A DNA stretch of 20,242 nt from a virus. Location of the stretch: positions 1-20,242 of the IMG/VR virus record IMGVR_UViG_3300037189_010212. One strand, given 5' to 3'. Made by a program: the position numbers and the translations under genes. Position 1 is the stretch's first letter; each line of letters begins with the position of its first letter. Below the pieces are notes generated by a model. The model was given only the letters and a program-made list of their open reading frames with translations, was not told the origin of the DNA and did no database searches. Below are positions 10,501 through 15,432 of the stretch, piece by piece.

Positions 10501-11790
10501 TCAATCTATGCTATTTCAAATTCAATAGATAATAAAACTGGAACTAACTTAAATGTTTCTGGTGTTGATAATCGTAATATATTAATCAACAACACAGTAG
10601 TAGATTCAGATACTTTTATTACAGGAACAGGAACTATTACTACAAGCACATCTTCAACTACAGTAAGTGGTACAAGTACATCATTTACAACTGAAGCAAG
10701 AGTTGGAGATACTATTCGTGTTGGAGATACTGCGATTGGTGTAATTGCTACAATTACGAATGCAACTACAATCGTATTAACTGCAAATGCTCTTGCAACA
10801 AATGCAAGTGGTGTTGCTTATAAAATAGTCGCAAGACCAGTAGTTGAATTATCTCATAATGCTGCAGGAAATGGTCAGCTAGTGACATGGATTGATGCTG
10901 CTGATAATTTATTAGCAAATACACAAATTGGGGCAGAATTAATTTTAACAGGAATTTACACAAATAAATTAGATGGAACTTATGAAATAGCAAATGTAGC
11001 TGAAGAATTTAGTTTAGATAGATACGCAGGTTCAGCAGATGGAAATAAAGTGACAATTACACTAGATAGACCATTTGTAGCTATTCCTACAACAAACACT
11101 ATGTTCCTTGATGTAGTTAATGACTTTTTAGAATTTAATTTAGAGGGTGTTCAAACTTCTTCTGCGAGTAGCACATCTATTTCATCAACAGCAGATAATA
11201 CATCAAGAATTTCAGTAGGTGATATTATTGTATCTTCAACATTATATGATGTAGTGACACCAGATGGTGGAACAGCACAAAGATTAGAGAAAAAAGTAGT
11301 TGGAACAGTCACTGCTGTTGCTTCTGGTTCAATTACAATTGCAGCAAATGCTACAGTAGCAATTACTTCGACAGTAATGGCTGTAAGAAAATCATTAGCT
11401 TCTTGGAAAATACAACAGTATGATGCTTTTGTTGATGATTATGCTCCAACAGGATCTACAAATTTAGCTAACTATATAACTCGTACATTAGCATTAACAA
11501 ACCCTGCAAATAATATTAAAGTTATATTTGACGCAAATATACCAAACGATACAGATTTAACTCTTTATTATCGTGCTTGGAACGATGAAGTAAATTTAAA
11601 TACGTTAAAATTTAATTCAATAACTTTACCTATTACATCAAAAGACTCATTAGATGTGTTTAGAGAAAGAATTGCTACATTAGAGAATATTGCTGCATTT
11701 AAAAACTTACAGATTAAGCTGGTATTTAAATCAACAAACCCTGTTTATGTACCAAAAGTTAAAAATTTAAGAGTAATTGCTTATAGTTAA
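4591..11790 (+). CDS. Giant DUF4815-type virion structural protein (2,399 aa)
   Basis: The N-terminus (NVTPYFDDF then FLRVLFRPGYAVQARELTQL, residues 5-39) is the hallmark of DUF4815 structural proteins of marine T4-like phages. Conserved islands follow: residues about 1000-1140 (QRASRDYQRTNDLITLPYTE, DVNPYKIGAFKGEIELTPEG), YIPFIRPRTV at 1216, a FRTGERTFKLID element at about 1522, and HDPVAQTF at 1599 leading into a beta domain (GGAFVSSVDLYFEEAG). The C-terminal third contains small beta modules: GT/GD type at residues 540-607, 2010-2081 and 2184-2267, and a His-Gly-Phe module near 1791. No signal peptide or membrane segment is seen. The gene occupies the place of T4 genes 9-12, so a role in the outer baseplate is inferred. 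The start follows a weak purine run (AAAGAAG, 4583-4589) and gives the full conserved N-terminus. Whether the chain is cleaved after synthesis cannot be told. Confidence 0.88.
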   Translation: MSINFNVTPYFDDFNESKQFLRVLFRPGYAVQARELTQLQTILQNQISRFGNHVFKNGSMVVPGEVNFDNQVHFAKLEDLFGNTNVTSYLTQFRDKIITGQTSGVKAVVIDTSECGCMVPGDSNVATLYFKMTDTADDGETKRFIPGEIITAAAADNTTANNYRLTANQVSDISVTIKTFGDTGQAATVYTNSPTTDVLGYGTVVEVKEGIYYIDGYFVKNPELHLYVGRFTNTVTARVGFEVIEEVITPEQDATLNDNAQGSNNFAAPGAHRYKVSVNLKRLTLNTTDTIKFIELLRLKDGSLLHKVDKTSYAELEKTFARRTFDESGSYEVNKFNLTSREHLNTGTNGGVFPTAPATPVAGITYGSNDKVAIAVDPGKAYIEGYEVESISTRFLSINRARPINNVENGHISRLDDQPIGTTVGNHILVNSVQGLPPISTFGIIYLWAGIDNHITPPTIGTTTNINKTGLIGTARIKSFQLHSSSYSSPTFKLGLFDLKLESGYNFERDVKWISDVGATNPIGFFAQIDQTTTPVSLIGTVSGTSGAATLTGVGTRFQDEYKIGDAVVLTTSNTFVGFVDAIASPTSLTIDRNFAVSYTGVVYARGSSPIYNPEFQSLVFNTGIENTKTLRGLDAATLQDTVLSSTQTVRRTITATSTAGGDWIHTLTEATEFFLTDTDLSNYTLFDNVAKTVVNLTAAAISFDSESNRKTITITGLTGSRSYTLLTSIFQNGVSAREKIKTKTSYTQTITTALAVTGKSILLDHADVCEIVSVFMTPGNYNSYSSAGAINITNRFTLDSGQRLSHYQKGALVLKDGVGIPTGAIQVVYRYFAYSSTGNYFSVDSYSSIPYEDIPEFKITNPDGTTTTIPLHDVIDYRPVISGANTFTPNIPKIGTDFNTSIANYLPRWDKLILDSVGNFSILTGVPAFEPKQPEDPKEGLILGTVFLPAYTKRASDVQIFKRDNRRYTMRDIGFLERRLSNLEYYTSLNLLEKETSTFSIKSATSGLDRFKNGFLVDQFTGHGIGNVQHPDYRIAVDSAKRELRPMHFTDALDIIENLDSGPQRASRDYQRTNDLITLPYTESSFIFNPNASRTIDVNPYKIGAFKGEIELTPEGDFWKETDRRPDLNVNDDNGYDAIRFLGEQIGVTGTNWNEWSYNWTGSTDQVRQFETWNAGFEETITTQTGTQSREGIQTSLSGSVNQINYGDRVVDISYIPFIRPRTVSIIARNLKPDTKFYGFFDGIRVDSSYVKPADVFRLTKVGGAADLNFNVQQTIQTVLSDDLARTDSQGVFQPAFYFGDILKNSVHTPVVIQTVNHITNALGESSFTLTVSSATGINPGHHVHLYNFNAVRANPQVVSTIIENNFTSTITTFGSNHSKQLNLRIFKVIAVAGTTITLANINGSLIEPFDSYSTTAYPAGDGARLQRLQASGIANFEGPQTSATVRNISIINIKNGFAIGDVLTGEVDIGSGAKNRVTITSINGGTDSSIAPTMKAIGDSIRTDSNGSVCCVFNIPADRFRTGERTFKLIDNISNNDQDFDSKGSSSYIASGTTLSKERTIVNSRDVRYVQDRVFEEIPSRRTTTTTRLLYTIQRGHDPVAQTFIVSSKGGAFVSSVDLYFEEAGARPIIVELRVTNNGVPSSRVVPFTTVTKSPSEINVSANGLAATNFKFLAPVYLQDNETYAIVVRTDEPGAKIFISELGEEDLITTNIITQQPLTGSLYLSQNSQEYKINPLLDMKFKLYSCTFDTSVVADVELKANPPITFTLDENPFEFTPSTPHVRVKARNHGFNFNDVAIISGVAPGLYGAASPNGAPHTLLNGSHFVLAEGLTKDSFMIQLQTTDANAVNLLTGTTANFVKSNVGGTNVLCSRQLNVDAIYLKTNDLIFTDTSINYFVSASDAAGTPTDFLPMVANENYYFTSRKVIKSYENQVLLSTSPLLKRPSLKIRAQLRSTNPNISPVIDLQKSSIYAISNSIDNKTGTNLNVSGVDNRNILINNTVVDSDTFITGTGTITTSTSSTTVSGTSTSFTTEARVGDTIRVGDTAIGVIATITNATTIVLTANALATNASGVAYKIVARPVVELSHNAAGNGQLVTWIDAADNLLANTQIGAELILTGIYTNKLDGTYEIANVAEEFSLDRYAGSADGNKVTITLDRPFVAIPTTNTMFLDVVNDFLEFNLEGVQTSSASSTSISSTADNTSRISVGDIIVSSTLYDVVTPDGGTAQRLEKKVVGTVTAVASGSITIAANATVAITSTVMAVRKSLASWKIQQYDAFVDDYAPTGSTNLANYITRTLALTNPANNIKVIFDANIPNDTDLTLYYRAWNDEVNLNTLKFNSITLPITSKDSLDVFRERIATLENIAAFKNLQIKLVFKSTNPVYVPKVKNLRVIAYS
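6208..6411 (+). repeat. GT/GD beta module, copy A (in DUF4815 protein)
   Basis: Residues 540-607 of the 2,399-residue protein: GTVSGTSGAATLTGVGTRF, then KIGDAVVL, then a SPTSLTIDR strand. The pattern GTxTxF...GDxI...(S/D)xTxL is shared with four other places in the two giant proteins of this window. Confidence 0.6.
10618..10833 (+). repeat. GT/GD beta module, copy B (in DUF4815 protein)
   Basis: Residues 2010-2081: a Thr/Ser-rich strand, VSGTSTSFTTEARVGDTIRV, then ITNATTIVLT and a SGVAYKIV closing strand. Same order of elements as copy A. Confidence 0.6.
11140..11391 (+). repeat. GT/GD beta module, copy C (divergent, in DUF4815 protein)
   Basis: Residues 2184-2267: a Ser-rich strand, TSRISVGDIIVSS, an inserted loop, then VGTVTAVASGSITIAANATV. 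It is the most divergent of the five copies, lacking a clear GTxTxF, so the assignment rests on the GD strand and the following beta pair. Confidence 0.4.
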
Positions 11791-11793
11791 TAT

Positions 11794-12009
11794 ATGAAAT
11801 TTGTTAAAGTGAAAGATCATCCTAGTTTAAAAAGGGACGTTCATACACAAGCAGTAATTAACACATCTAATTCTGAATACGAAGAATACAAGAGAATACA
11901 AGAGAATGCAAGTCTTCGTTCAAGAACAATAGAGAATGAAATAAATAGTCTTAAGAATGATATATCAGAAATTAAGAATATTTTAAAACAAATAGTACAA
12001 GGAAAATAA
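11794..12009 (+). CDS. Small coiled-coil phage protein (71 aa)
   Basis: It starts 3 nt after the DUF4815 stop, with no Shine-Dalgarno sequence, so translational coupling is likely. The N-terminal half (FVKVKDHPSLKRD, then AVINTSNSEYEEY) is the pattern of a small family common near baseplate and fibre genes of marine T4-like phages, where a Lys/Arg-Asp and an Ala-x-Ile-Asn-Thr element recur. The C-terminal half is a near-perfect heptad helix with hydrophobic positions I46, I50, L53, I57, I60, L64 and I67 (spacing 4-3-4-3-4-3), predicting a dimeric or trimeric coiled coil. The function is unknown to me. A small virion component or an assembly factor that oligomerises next to the giant baseplate protein would fit, but this is inference. 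Confidence 0.82.
   Translation: MKFVKVKDHPSLKRDVHTQAVINTSNSEYEEYKRIQENASLRSRTIENEINSLKNDISEIKNILKQIVQGK
11999..12003 (+). promoter_or_regulatory. Ribosome binding site of the 69-aa gene
   Basis: AAGGA lies 9 nt before ATG 12013, inside the last codons of the upstream coiled-coil gene. It supports this short gene as real and translated. Confidence 0.6.
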
Positions 12010-12012
12010 ACA

Positions 12013-12222
12013 ATGGCAAAACAAGCAGTTGTAAATACTGTATCTCAGGCGAATACGTTCGATCAATGGCGTGTTCAAACGAATGAAGTAATTACAAAAA
12101 CTAATAACCAAGAAGATTATATTGGTGATTTAGCATTACTCGATAATGCTCAACCAGATTTAGTTGCTGGTATTAATGAAGCACGTGGATTTTCTTTGGC
12201 TATAACAATCGCACTAGGATAA
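12013..12222 (+). CDS. Mini tail-fibre-like protein (69 aa)
   Basis: A 69-residue protein with a good ribosome site. The N-terminal segment ANTFDQWRVQTNEVI (about residues 13-27) is a motif I associate with the N-termini of tail-fibre and structural proteins in marine T4-like phages. The middle, DLVAGINEAR (about residues 49-58), resembles the LVxAINE spacer common in phage tail fibres. The C-terminus SLAITIALG closely matches that of the separate 76-residue protein encoded at 14512-14742 (SMAMSIALGG). It appears to be a stand-alone chain made only of fibre connector elements, so an adaptor or cap on a baseplate appendage is plausible. The short length is unlikely to reflect truncation, because the start, ribosome site, stop and spacing to both neighbours are intact. 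Confidence 0.72.
   Translation: MAKQAVVNTVSQANTFDQWRVQTNEVITKTNNQEDYIGDLALLDNAQPDLVAGINEARGFSLAITIALG
12216..12219 (+). promoter_or_regulatory. Ribosome binding site of the 107-aa gene
   Basis: AGGA lies 7 nt before ATG 12227 and overlaps the final codons of the preceding gene, which stops 4 nt before this start. Confidence 0.55.
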
Positions 12223-12226
12223 TAGA

Positions 12227-12550
12227 ATGGCAAATGTATTTACAAATGGTCTTGCAAGAGACGTAGGAACTTCCCCTGCAACTATATACACAACACCTGC
12301 GAGTAAAAAAAGTATCGTAATTGAATTAGATGTATGCAATAAAATAAATGCAGCTATTCAAGTTGATGCTTATATAACTTCATCAGGGTCAGATTTTTAT
12401 CTTGTTAAGAATGCACCAGTTCCAGCAGGTGGAACTTTGCAGCTTATATCAGGACAAAAAATAGTATTAAAAGCAAACGAAGTTTTAAAAGTAGTTTCAA
12501 ACACAGCTACATCAGTTGATGTTGTGGCAAGTGTTTTAGAAGACGTATAA
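12227..12550 (+). CDS. Small beta-sandwich virion protein (107 aa)
   Basis: A 107-residue protein with alternating hydrophobic strands throughout. GTSPATIYTTPASKKSIVIE (about residues 14-33) is followed by NAAIQVDAYIT, then YLVKNAPVPAGGTLQLISGQ, KIVLKANEVLKVVS and a closing SVDVVASVLE strand. This layout (VGTS...YT.P, IxVDxYIT, VPAGGxLxLxxGQKIVL) recurs in small structural proteins of many tailed phages and suggests an immunoglobulin-like or jelly-roll beta-sandwich. The exact virion location is unknown; its place in a fibre cassette suggests a tail or fibre-attachment protein. There is no signal peptide. The start follows the previous stop by 4 nt and has its own ribosome site. Confidence 0.78.
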   Translation: MANVFTNGLARDVGTSPATIYTTPASKKSIVIELDVCNKINAAIQVDAYITSSGSDFYLVKNAPVPAGGTLQLISGQKIVLKANEVLKVVSNTATSVDVVASVLEDV

Positions 12551-12571
12551 TAAACTAAGAAAAAATAAAAA

Positions 12572-14488
12572 ATGGCTTATATTGGTTCATCAACAGTATC
12601 ACCACTCTCAACTCAAATTCGTCCAAGAGATGAATTCGTTGGAAATGGTACACAGAGAGAATATGTTCTTTCACAGGAAATTCCTGGAGGGTTTGAAAGT
12701 AATGTTCTTGCTTTTGTTGATAATGTTCCTCAAGAACCAATTAGTGCTTACACTATTAAAGATATTCAAAGATTGACTCTTTCGAGTGCTAGCTCAAATA
12801 GTATTAAGAATGTCACAATTGCAAAACCAACTGGAAGCACATTCACAGGGGTTGTAGATTATGCATTATCTGGAAACGTATATCAATCAGTTAATGCATT
12901 ATTAAATGGAACTGGTATATTTTCAGGAAGATCTGGAAACACATTTAGATTAGAACAACGTTTAGTTTCAAATAATAATTTAATTGCTTCTGTCACTTTA
13001 AATAAAACAGATTCACTAACTCAACCAAATCCTTTTGTTGGTATAACTGTATCTGGTACATTTTTAAATAATCAAATAACTGAGTATGTAATAATTTATG
13101 ATGTCACTGCAAATAATTACTTAGCTATAACACCAACTGGATTAACTGCAAGAGCAAACACTTCAGCAATAATATCAGACGATAAGTATTTTACAGTATT
13201 TTCACATTCTACTGAAATAGAAGCACCTAAAATTTCAGACAAAATAACACAAGCTGGTTCTAATGCGACTGGAATAGTTGCAGCTGCCACATCAAGTTAT
13301 ATAGATGTGATTCAAACGTCTACTCAAAATTTTGTCACAGTAGCAAATGGTGGACAAACTATTTCTTATGTAGAACCATTATCTGTAAATTATTTAAATG
13401 ACACAATTACATATGAAAACGTTGTAGCTGGAACATTTTCTATAACTGCATCTTCAACTTTTAAATTCAAAGCATTACAATTTACAGGTTATCCAAAAGC
13501 AGGACAAAAAATTATAATTAACCACATGGGTGGAAGTAATTATCAAATAAACCCAACAGCTGGAAGTGTCACAGATTTGGCTTTATCGGATAATTTAAAA
13601 ACTTTCACAGTTGATAAATTTACAGCTACGCAAGGTCAACAAACATTTGTACTGTCAAAAGTACCTGTAAGTGTTCAAAGTATTTTAGTGACTTTGAATG
13701 GAGTAGTACAAACTGATACAACAGGATATACTCTATCAAATGGAAACGAATTAGTGACTCAATCAGCATTAAATGCTGGTGTAAATGTAAATGTACTTCA
13801 TTTAGGGTTTAGCACAGTTTCAAGAAATTCTTTTACAGATGGTTCTATAACTGCATCTGCTCTTCAAGATTTAACAATAACTGGAACTAAAATAGCTAAT
13901 ACAACAATTACAAGTTCTAAACTTGCTGCTGGTGTAGCGATTGCAAATATTGGATATACTCCGCACAACCCATTAGCAAATACTACTCAGTCATATGCTG
14001 CTGCAGTGACTTTTAATGGTGCAATTAATGCAAATGCAAATATAGTATTTCCTGGAACTGCAGTTCCAAGTGTAGACGCAAATACACTTGATGAATATAA
14101 AGAGGGTGATTTTTCACCCACACTTGTTCCAGCAACGATTGGTGGAACACCTATATCGCTTTCAACAGCAGCAGGAAAATTTATTAAAATTGGAAGATTA
14201 GTTCGTGTAAGTATTCGTATGGTAGTGTCTTCGTTAGGAGCAGGAAATTCTGGTTCTATTAAGATTGGTGGCTTACCATATACTATAAATAATAGTGGTA
14301 ATGTAATAGATGAATATTCAACTATTTTAACTACAAATACGACTAGTATGACAAATCCATATGTTAATACAATAGCAAATACATTAACGTTGCAAATTAC
14401 TACTGATGGTTCAACTGCTGCAACAGTTGCAAATTTAACAGGTACAAGTACGTTATTAATTAATTTAACGTATATAGCAAACGTATAA
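12572..14488 (+). CDS. Tail fibre protein (638 aa)
   Basis: A modular tail fibre, probably involved in host recognition. The N-terminal module (residues about 18-60: RDEFVGNGTQREYVLSQE, NVLAFVDNVPQEPISAYTI) is a common marine fibre module with a FxGNGxQ strand and a V(D/N)NVPQEP turn. A second copy occurs at residues 348-415 (DKFTATQGQQTFVLSKVPV, ILVTLNGVVQ, TGYTL), separated from the first by about 285 residues of beta-rich sequence. Next is a Gly/Ser/Thr/Ile shaft connector (TDGSITASALQDLTITGTKI...SSKL). The end, from LDEYKEGDFSPTL at residue 506, is the common C-terminal beta domain of phage fibres (LDxYxEGxxxPT, then GKFIKIGRLVRVSIRM), probably a trimeric tip. Only a weak purine-rich leader precedes ATG 12572; the start is chosen because the N-terminal module begins just after it. 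Confidence 0.85.
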   Translation: MAYIGSSTVSPLSTQIRPRDEFVGNGTQREYVLSQEIPGGFESNVLAFVDNVPQEPISAYTIKDIQRLTLSSASSNSIKNVTIAKPTGSTFTGVVDYALSGNVYQSVNALLNGTGIFSGRSGNTFRLEQRLVSNNNLIASVTLNKTDSLTQPNPFVGITVSGTFLNNQITEYVIIYDVTANNYLAITPTGLTARANTSAIISDDKYFTVFSHSTEIEAPKISDKITQAGSNATGIVAAATSSYIDVIQTSTQNFVTVANGGQTISYVEPLSVNYLNDTITYENVVAGTFSITASSTFKFKALQFTGYPKAGQKIIINHMGGSNYQINPTAGSVTDLALSDNLKTFTVDKFTATQGQQTFVLSKVPVSVQSILVTLNGVVQTDTTGYTLSNGNELVTQSALNAGVNVNVLHLGFSTVSRNSFTDGSITASALQDLTITGTKIANTTITSSKLAAGVAIANIGYTPHNPLANTTQSYAAAVTFNGAINANANIVFPGTAVPSVDANTLDEYKEGDFSPTLVPATIGGTPISLSTAAGKFIKIGRLVRVSIRMVVSSLGAGNSGSIKIGGLPYTINNSGNVIDEYSTILTTNTTSMTNPYVNTIANTLTLQITTDGSTAATVANLTGTSTLLINLTYIANV

Positions 14489-14500
14489 AAATACTAAATA

Positions 14501-14505
14501 AGGGA
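14501..14505 (+). promoter_or_regulatory. Ribosome binding site of the 76-aa gene
   Basis: AGGGA lies 6 nt before ATG 14512, in the 23-nt gap after the tail fibre stop. Confidence 0.6.
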
Positions 14506-14511
14506 AGTAAA

Positions 14512-14742
14512 ATGCCTATTAGCAAAATTCTTTCGAACTCGATTCAAGACGACCTTAAATTAAAAGGTAAAGGAACAGGCTTAGTAGCAGATACAAGCAC
14601 TAATCGTTCGAATGCTCCAACTATTGGAGATATGAGATTCAATACAACTTTGGGCAAATACGAACTTTATAATGGAGCAAAATGGCAAACTGTTGATCCG
14701 AGTGAAATTTCAATGGCAATGTCAATCGCTCTTGGTGGATAA
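14512..14742 (+). CDS. Mini fibre-tip-like protein (76 aa)
   Basis: A 76-residue protein with a clear ribosome site. The centre, GDMRFNTTLGKYELYNGAKW (residues 44-63), is a recurrent element near the ends of phage tail fibres (RFNTTTGxxExYNGxxW), here as a free-standing chain. The N-terminus (ISKILSNSIQDDLKLKGKGT) is unremarkable. The C-terminus SMAMSIALGG resembles that of the 69-residue protein encoded at 12013-12222. It directly follows the 638-residue fibre, so it may be an accessory fibre subunit or cap. It is not a remnant of that gene, since the upstream stop, the gap and the ribosome site are all intact. Confidence 0.75.
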   Translation: MPISKILSNSIQDDLKLKGKGTGLVADTSTNRSNAPTIGDMRFNTTLGKYELYNGAKWQTVDPSEISMAMSIALGG

Positions 14743-14759
14743 CCAACCATTTTTATATT

Positions 14760-15413
14760 ATGAGATTTAAATCGAGTGATGAGTGGGATTGGGAAATAGT
14801 TTTTAGTAATCGTAGAGACAATTTAGTTCTTCAAAAAGCAACAGGTTTTAAAGATAAAGAAGGATGGATTGGTATTCCAAACGTAGAACTGTGTACTCTT
14901 ACAGTTTTAAAAGAAGGATTAGTTTCAATTCGTGATTGGGACACAAAACAAGATTTAGGGGTAATGGGACCAAACTTTAGATTCCATTATTCTAATATTA
15001 TGAAAGGGTATGGTGATCGAAAAGATTATTTCGGTAATTCACTCCCTTCAGATGAAGAAATACTCAAAACAGCGAGTAAAAAACACGTAAGATTAAAGAC
15101 TGTATCTGAAAAAAGCACATTTTATTGTGTTTCAGATCCACTTGATAAAATAATTTGGGATGGATATTCAAATATATTGAATAATTCGCCTGAAATTTTT
15201 AAAATAAACAAAAATACATCTTTTTATAGGTTTATCTCACTAGATGATAATATAAATATAGATGGTAGAACAATTGAAAAATATCGTCCGATTGGTTTAG
15301 ATGTTTATGATAAAGATATAACCTTTACTGGAAAAGGTATGTATTTAATCACAGCACCTATTGGTATATACAATAAGAGTGATAATTTAAACCCACGATA
15401 TGTTAATAATTAA
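14760..15413 (+). CDS. Unrecognised protein in fibre cassette (217 aa)
   Basis: I do not recognise this 217-residue protein. It begins MRFKSSDEWDWEIVFSNRRD, has many aromatic residues and short alternating strands, and no signal peptide, membrane segment or low-complexity run. The second half contains STFYCVSDPLDKIIWDG (about residues 120-136), FYRFISLDDNINIDGRTI and a closing GKGMYLITAPIGIY strand (about 192-205), an alternating beta pattern loosely reminiscent of cupin or jelly-roll folds; that comparison is weak. It lacks the Thr/Ser/Gly richness of its fibre neighbours and could be an enzyme, an assembly factor or a virion protein. There is no Shine-Dalgarno sequence before ATG 14760, which lies 17 nt after the preceding stop; no alternative start upstream is available in the gap. 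Confidence 0.7.
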   Translation: MRFKSSDEWDWEIVFSNRRDNLVLQKATGFKDKEGWIGIPNVELCTLTVLKEGLVSIRDWDTKQDLGVMGPNFRFHYSNIMKGYGDRKDYFGNSLPSDEEILKTASKKHVRLKTVSEKSTFYCVSDPLDKIIWDGYSNILNNSPEIFKINKNTSFYRFISLDDNINIDGRTIEKYRPIGLDVYDKDITFTGKGMYLITAPIGIYNKSDNLNPRYVNN

Positions 15414-15420
15414 ATCCTAA

Positions 15421-15424
15421 AGGA
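15421..15424 (+). promoter_or_regulatory. Ribosome binding site of the second giant gene
   Basis: AGGA lies 8 nt before ATG 15433, in the 19-nt gap after the preceding stop. It supports this ATG as the true start of the very long reading frame. Confidence 0.65.
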
Positions 15425-15432
15425 AACAAGCA

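Noticed and set aside
11888-11907. Exact tandem repeat of a 10-mer, ACAAGAGAAT twice.
   Set aside because: It lies within the coiled-coil gene, is not a multiple of three, and is present only as two units; chance in purine-rich helix coding sequence is likely.
12582-12776. Overlapping + strand frame of 64 codons inside the tail fibre gene.
   Set aside because: It is out of frame with a well-supported fibre protein and its product has no recognisable features.
15251-15258. TATAAATA, matching the T4 late promoter box, 175 nt before the second giant gene; another at 14284-14291.
   Set aside because: Both lie inside coding sequence, and several chance matches per strand are expected in DNA this AT-rich. 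There is no supporting spacing to a gene start.
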